Below the pieces are notes generated by a model. The model ran no database searches. It saw only the letters and a program-made list of their open reading frames with translations, and was not told where the DNA came from. 22,955 bases of DNA from Caryophanales bacterium UBA4694 (GTDB lineage: Bacteria; Bacillota_I; Bacilli_A; RFN20; CAG-288): NCBI GenBank assembly GCA_002404835.1, contig DHKM01000049.1, positions 1 through 22,955 of the forward strand. Reading direction: 5' to 3'. Shown here in pieces: positions 19,624 through 22,955 of this stretch (position 1 is the stretch's first letter; every line of letters begins with the position of its first letter). A program made the translations under genes and the position numbers.

Positions 19624-21945
19624 ATGGGTGATTCAAAAGAAGAATACGCAGTAAGCATGTCTCATATCTTCAAGTCCTTTGGAAAGCTGAAAGCATTGGA
19701 CGATGTTTCTTTGAATGTAAAATATGGTGAAATCCATGCAATTTTGGGTGAAAACGGTGCAGGAAAATCCACTTTGATGAGTATTCTTTTCGGTATGTTG
19801 AAACCTGATTCCGGTTCTATCTATGTCAATGGGAAAAAAGTGGTGATGAAAGATGCCAATGATGCCACAAGGCTCAAAATCGGAATGGTTCATCAACATT
19901 TCAAGCTTGTCAACGATTTTACCATTTATGAAAATATCGTTTTAGGATGTGAAGATACGAAATTCGGTGTCCTAAGCAGAAAAGAATCCTATCGAAAAAT
20001 TCAGGATATCTGCAAAAAATACGGCATTCTGCTGTCCTTGGACAAGAAAGTCCGTGATGTATCCGTCGGTATGCAGCAAAGAACCGAAATCGTTAAAGTT
20101 TTATACAGAAATGCTGACATTCTCATTTTTGATGAACCTACAGCCGTTCTTACTCCTCAGGAAATCGACAGTTTTATTCAAATTCTAAAAAATTTCAAAG
20201 AAGAGAACAAGGCCGTTATTTTGATCACCCACAAATTGGATGAAATCAAGGATTCAAGTGACACCTGTACTGTACTCAGAAGAGGAAAGACGATCACAAC
20301 CGTTGATGTGAAAAGTACTTCAACAACGGAAATGGCCTCCCTCATGGTCGGAAGACAGGTGAACCTGAAGGTCGACAAGAAAAATTCGACACCGAAGGAA
20401 ACCGTTCTCGAAGTCAAAAACCTTTCCTGCGGAATTCCTCATTCCAAGAGAAAGGCATTAAACAACATTTCTTTCAAAGTTAGAGCAGGTGAAATCGTTG
20501 CCATTGCCGGCATCGAAGGAAACGGACAGGAAGAACTGATCAACCTGATTTCAGGAATGAAATCTTATCCTCAGGTTAAAGGTGCAATCCGGTTCTACGA
20601 TATCGGTATTCCCGGAAATCTCCATGAACTGACCGAAAAAGAATATTCGGATTATGAGAAATTCATCGATAAATGCTATGATGACGCTTATGAGATCAAA
20701 GAGAAAAAGATGGATAGGCTGAATAAACTTGATTTGGAAATCGAAAATCTTAACGGACAAATCAACGCTTTATCCAAAGACGAAAAAGAGAAAAAAAGAG
20801 AACTCAAAGAACAGTTTTCTAGTTTGAAGAAAGAAAGAAACAACTTCTATAATGAATCCATAAAGAAGGAAAAAGAAGAGTTCTCTGCTTTGAAAGCAGA
20901 ACGCCGTCCACAATTCGAAATGTTGGAAAAAAACTGGAAGAATTCGAAGGAAAAGGCCTTGCCTGTTTTCGAACAGAATGTTGCAAATTTCGAAAAGACG
21001 AGCCAACAAGAGAAGGAACAGATTATTCGTGAATATCAGTCGGAAAAAGAGAAACTGAAGGCACAGCTGAAATCACTCCAGTCCGAATACAGAAAAGAAA
21101 ATGCGAAGTGCAAAAAGGAGTTTTCTGCTTATCTTAAGCAGAACCATGCCGGAAAGTCATCCGAAAAGAAAGATCTTTCCAAAATCGAAACGAAGAGAGC
21201 CAATCAGACACATTGTGATAGCCTGTTCAGGCATTGTGATGAATTGAAAGTTCAAATAAAGAAGCTAAAACTTTCTTTGTTGTCTTTGGAGGATAACAAG
21301 AGAAACCAACTTATTGACAACAAAAACAATCTGCTTTATTTAAAAAGAAGTGCACATCAGCAAGCCTACTTGGATTTGCTGAGGACAAATATAAAAACGA
21401 AGCGTAACCACAAATTAGGTCTCATCCCAAGTGACAGACAAAAAGAAGGACTTGTCGCAAATTTGAACATTGCCTACAACCTTGTCATCACAAAATTCTC
21501 AAAGAAACCTTTTTCTCGTTTCGGTGTTCTCTCTTCGAAAACCATCAACGATAACGCAACACGACTCATCGAAACTTATGACATCCGTTCGTCAAACGGA
21601 AAGAATACCAGGGTTGGTGATATGTCAGGCGGAAATCAGCAGAAAGTCATTCTAGCAAGAGAAACCAGCGACACCCCAAGACTACTTATCGCTAACCAAC
21701 CGACACGTGGACTTGATGTTGGAGCTATAGAAGGAATTAATCACCTTCTGATTCAGAAAAGGGATGCCGGTGCGGCAATTCTTCTCTATTCTGTAGAACT
21801 TGAGGATATCATGAATCTTGCAGACAGAATCCTCGTCATCCATAATGGGCATATTTCTGCAGAACTTGATCCTAAGAAAACAAGTTTCAATGAAATCGGT
21901 CTATACATGGGTGGAAACAAGAATAAGGAGGAAAAAGACAAATGA
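19624..21945 (+). CDS. Nucleoside ABC transporter ATPase (two NBDs) with large coiled-coil insertion
   Basis: This is the ATP-hydrolysing subunit of a BMP-type nucleoside importer. NBD1 (about 10-245) is complete: Walker A GENGAGKST (42-50), Q-loop HQHF, signature VSVGMQQR, Walker B ILIFDEP and switch His in ITHKLDE. NBD2 (about 262-765) has the family's degenerate Walker A GIEGNGQEEL (296-305), signature MSGGNQQK (667-674) and NQPTRGLD (691-698). Family members are about 510 residues, and this one is 773. The excess is about 260 highly charged, coiled-coil residues (about 332-594, nt 20617-21405) between Walker A and LIPSDRQKEGL. The reading frame is continuous. AAGGAG precedes the ATG; the TGA stop overlaps the permease ATG. 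Confidence 0.93.
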   Translation: MGDSKEEYAVSMSHIFKSFGKLKALDDVSLNVKYGEIHAILGENGAGKSTLMSILFGMLKPDSGSIYVNGKKVVMKDANDATRLKIGMVHQHFKLVNDFTIYENIVLGCEDTKFGVLSRKESYRKIQDICKKYGILLSLDKKVRDVSVGMQQRTEIVKVLYRNADILIFDEPTAVLTPQEIDSFIQILKNFKEENKAVILITHKLDEIKDSSDTCTVLRRGKTITTVDVKSTSTTEMASLMVGRQVNLKVDKKNSTPKETVLEVKNLSCGIPHSKRKALNNISFKVRAGEIVAIAGIEGNGQEELINLISGMKSYPQVKGAIRFYDIGIPGNLHELTEKEYSDYEKFIDKCYDDAYEIKEKKMDRLNKLDLEIENLNGQINALSKDEKEKKRELKEQFSSLKKERNNFYNESIKKEKEEFSALKAERRPQFEMLEKNWKNSKEKALPVFEQNVANFEKTSQQEKEQIIREYQSEKEKLKAQLKSLQSEYRKENAKCKKEFSAYLKQNHAGKSSEKKDLSKIETKRANQTHCDSLFRHCDELKVQIKKLKLSLLSLEDNKRNQLIDNKNNLLYLKRSAHQQAYLDLLRTNIKTKRNHKLGLIPSDRQKEGLVANLNIAYNLVITKFSKKPFSRFGVLSSKTINDNATRLIETYDIRSSNGKNTRVGDMSGGNQQKVILARETSDTPRLLIANQPTRGLDVGAIEGINHLLIQKRDAGAAILLYSVELEDIMNLADRILVIHNGHISAELDPKKTSFNEIGLYMGGNKNKEEKDK
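20617..21405 (+). other. Coiled-coil insertion within NBD2 of the ABC ATPase
   Basis: About 260 residues rich in Lys, Glu, Gln and Ser with heptad-like leucines (such as LDLEIENLNGQINAL and EKEKLKAQLKSLQSEYRKE). A glycine-containing break near residues 506-512 (QNHAGKS) could be the tip of an antiparallel hairpin. On either side the normal NBD sequence resumes (GAIRFYDIGIPGN before, HKLGLIPSDRQKEG after). Confidence 0.85.
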
Positions 21946-22955
21946 CAAATCCAAAGGTATATTTATATCATAATTCCTTTAAACATCTTATCACCCATAA
22001 TGAGACACGATCCCACAAATGGATCTACTCACTTGTATCTATTTTCTTTGGATTCCTTGTTGGATTCCTGATCATGCTTTGCGTCAATCCCGCAAACGCC
22101 GGAGCAGGGTTTGCTACATTAATAGCAGGTGGCCTTCCCTATAAGATGCAATCGGTAGGAAACATTCTTTTCAATAGTGCGCCTCTTATCGGGGTCGGTC
22201 TTGCAGTTGCGGTCTCCTCAAAGGCAGGCATCTTCAACATAGGAGGTTCCGGTCAATACACCGTAGGTGGTGCAACTGCCCTTATCGTTGCAAATCTCAT
22301 AAACCCCTATGTACCTCCCATCCTTGGAGCCATAATATGCCTAGCCGTGGGAATGATTGCCGGTGCTATTTGGGCTTTGATTCCTGCTTTGTTGAAAAAT
22401 CATTTCAATGTCAATATTGTCGTCTCCGCCATTATGATGAACTATATTGCCGTCTATTCCACCGGAATTATAGCCAAAAACGGCAGTTGGTTTGATTCCA
22501 TGCACAATAGAATCAACAATTCCAAGCTGGACAATTGCTATCTTCCACAGGGTGGACTGAATAAATTGTTCTCTACTGTCAGTTCCCGAGGAACACCGAT
22601 GTATTCCCGTCTAGATATTTCCATCCTGATTGCCATCTTTGTCTGTATCCTTCTTTTCTTCATCTTTTCCAAAACAACATTCGGTTTGAGAATGAGGGTC
22701 AGCGGCCAGAACGAAACAGCCGCAAAATATTCGGGAATCAACAACAAAAAACAAATCGCCTACGCCATGATGATTTCCGGAGCAATGGCAGGAATGGGTG
22801 CCGTTTTCTCTTATCTGAGCATGTATCCGGATTCCTTCCAGCCGGTTTCTACCGTAAGCGATATGGGTTTCACGGGCATCTCGGTTGCCTTGATAGCAAA
22901 CAACAATCCGATTGCCTGCATCTTCTCTGCGATTCTTATCTCCTATATCAAAACC
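21942..22955 (+). CDS. Nucleoside ABC transporter permease (partial, 3' end outside window)
   Basis: An open frame of 338 codons runs from the ATG at 21942, overlapping the ATPase stop as ATGA, off the window end. AAGGAGG (21925-21931) lies 10 nt upstream. The product is a polytopic BPD_transp_2 family permease, the transmembrane channel of BMP-type nucleoside importers (YufP/NupP-like). It has about 8 hydrophobic segments, SKAGIFNIGGSGQYTVGGAT (family FNIG.eGQ motif), NIVVSAIMMNYIAVY, TTFGLRMRVSGQNETAAKYS (cytosolic coupling loop) and GFTGISVALIANNNPIACIF near the cut. A second permease gene normally follows in this operon type and would lie beyond the window. Confidence 0.93.
   Translation, partial: MTNPKVYLYHNSFKHLITHNETRSHKWIYSLVSIFFGFLVGFLIMLCVNPANAGAGFATLIAGGLPYKMQSVGNILFNSAPLIGVGLAVAVSSKAGIFNIGGSGQYTVGGATALIVANLINPYVPPILGAIICLAVGMIAGAIWALIPALLKNHFNVNIVVSAIMMNYIAVYSTGIIAKNGSWFDSMHNRINNSKLDNCYLPQGGLNKLFSTVSSRGTPMYSRLDISILIAIFVCILLFFIFSKTTFGLRMRVSGQNETAAKYSGINNKKQIAYAMMISGAMAGMGAVFSYLSMYPDSFQPVSTVSDMGFTGISVALIANNNPIACIFSAILISYIKT

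Noticed and set aside
20617..21405. Coiled-coil segment as a separate gene or a frameshift artefact
   Set aside because: The frame is continuous through both junctions, no start with a ribosome binding site begins at the segment, and NBD2 motifs needed for a complete ATPase lie on both sides.
21943..21945. Possible UGA-as-tryptophan (Mollicutes) code
   Set aside because: TGA ends the ATPase exactly at the family's expected length after NBD2 and overlaps the permease start, and tryptophans in leuS and malQ are TGG.
1..22955. CRISPR arrays, insertion sequences or prophage signs
   Set aside because: No regularly spaced repeats, transposase or integrase motifs, or terminal inverted repeats were seen; the tRNA genes have intact 3' ends without adjacent direct repeats.

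Overview
The window reads as a piece of chromosome from a low-GC, Gram-positive-type bacterium (Bacillota, probably the Erysipelotrichia/Mollicutes-related part of Bacilli). The grounds are an AT-rich composition, lipobox signal peptides, encoded CCA ends on the tRNAs, strong AAGGAGG-type ribosome binding sites on many genes, a zinc-free S4 protein with a structured Firmicutes-style leader, a CcpA-type cre palindrome and a purine riboswitch. UGA is a normal stop: the ABC ATPase ends in TGA, and tryptophans are TGG. The lineage is inference from gene content; I ran no search.

Layout. (1) 1-1117: a leftward rpsD-tRNA-His unit with its own promoter, an S4-type leader and a terminator, divergent from leuS. 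(2) 1118-3898: leuS and a small translationally coupled membrane protein, ending in a bidirectional terminator. (3) 3905-7306 (minus): malQ, a Sel1-repeat protein and a small GNAT-like protein in one apparent operon. (4) 7348-10416 (minus): an unusual XRE-HTH/polytopic membrane protein followed by a ThiT-like thiamine ECF S component with an extra C-terminal membrane domain. (5) 10471-12331: a divergently transcribed lipoprotein with a lipase-like alpha/beta-hydrolase fold; both genes at this junction look leaderless. (6) 12340-13803 (minus): a MATE transporter. (7) 13864-14352 (minus): tRNA-Gly, then tRNA-Cys/Arg/Pro, each block with its own promoter and terminator. (8) 14369-15307 (minus): a GtrA-like membrane protein. 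(9) 15398-15486: tRNA-Ser(CGA). (10) 15725-18172: a degenerate Vps4/katanin-like AAA protein, an ASCH-domain protein and adenosine deaminase. (11) 18176-22955: a perfect cre site, a guanine-type purine riboswitch with a readable terminator/antiterminator, a BMP/PnrA-type lipoprotein, a double-NBD ABC ATPase with a very large coiled-coil insertion, and the first of the expected permeases, cut by the window end.

Regions 10 and 11 together look like a purine-nucleoside salvage locus. The lipoprotein would capture nucleosides and the ABC transporter import them. Adenosine deaminase would convert adenosine to inosine, the riboswitch would switch import off when guanine is plentiful, and the cre site suggests a carbon-catabolite input. 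The two most unusual proteins are the nucleoside-importer ATPase, whose second NBD carries about 260 residues of charged coiled coil between Walker A and the downstream conserved core, and the MIT-like/AAA protein that keeps the Vps4 layout but has lost Walker B, sensor-1 and arginine-finger residues.
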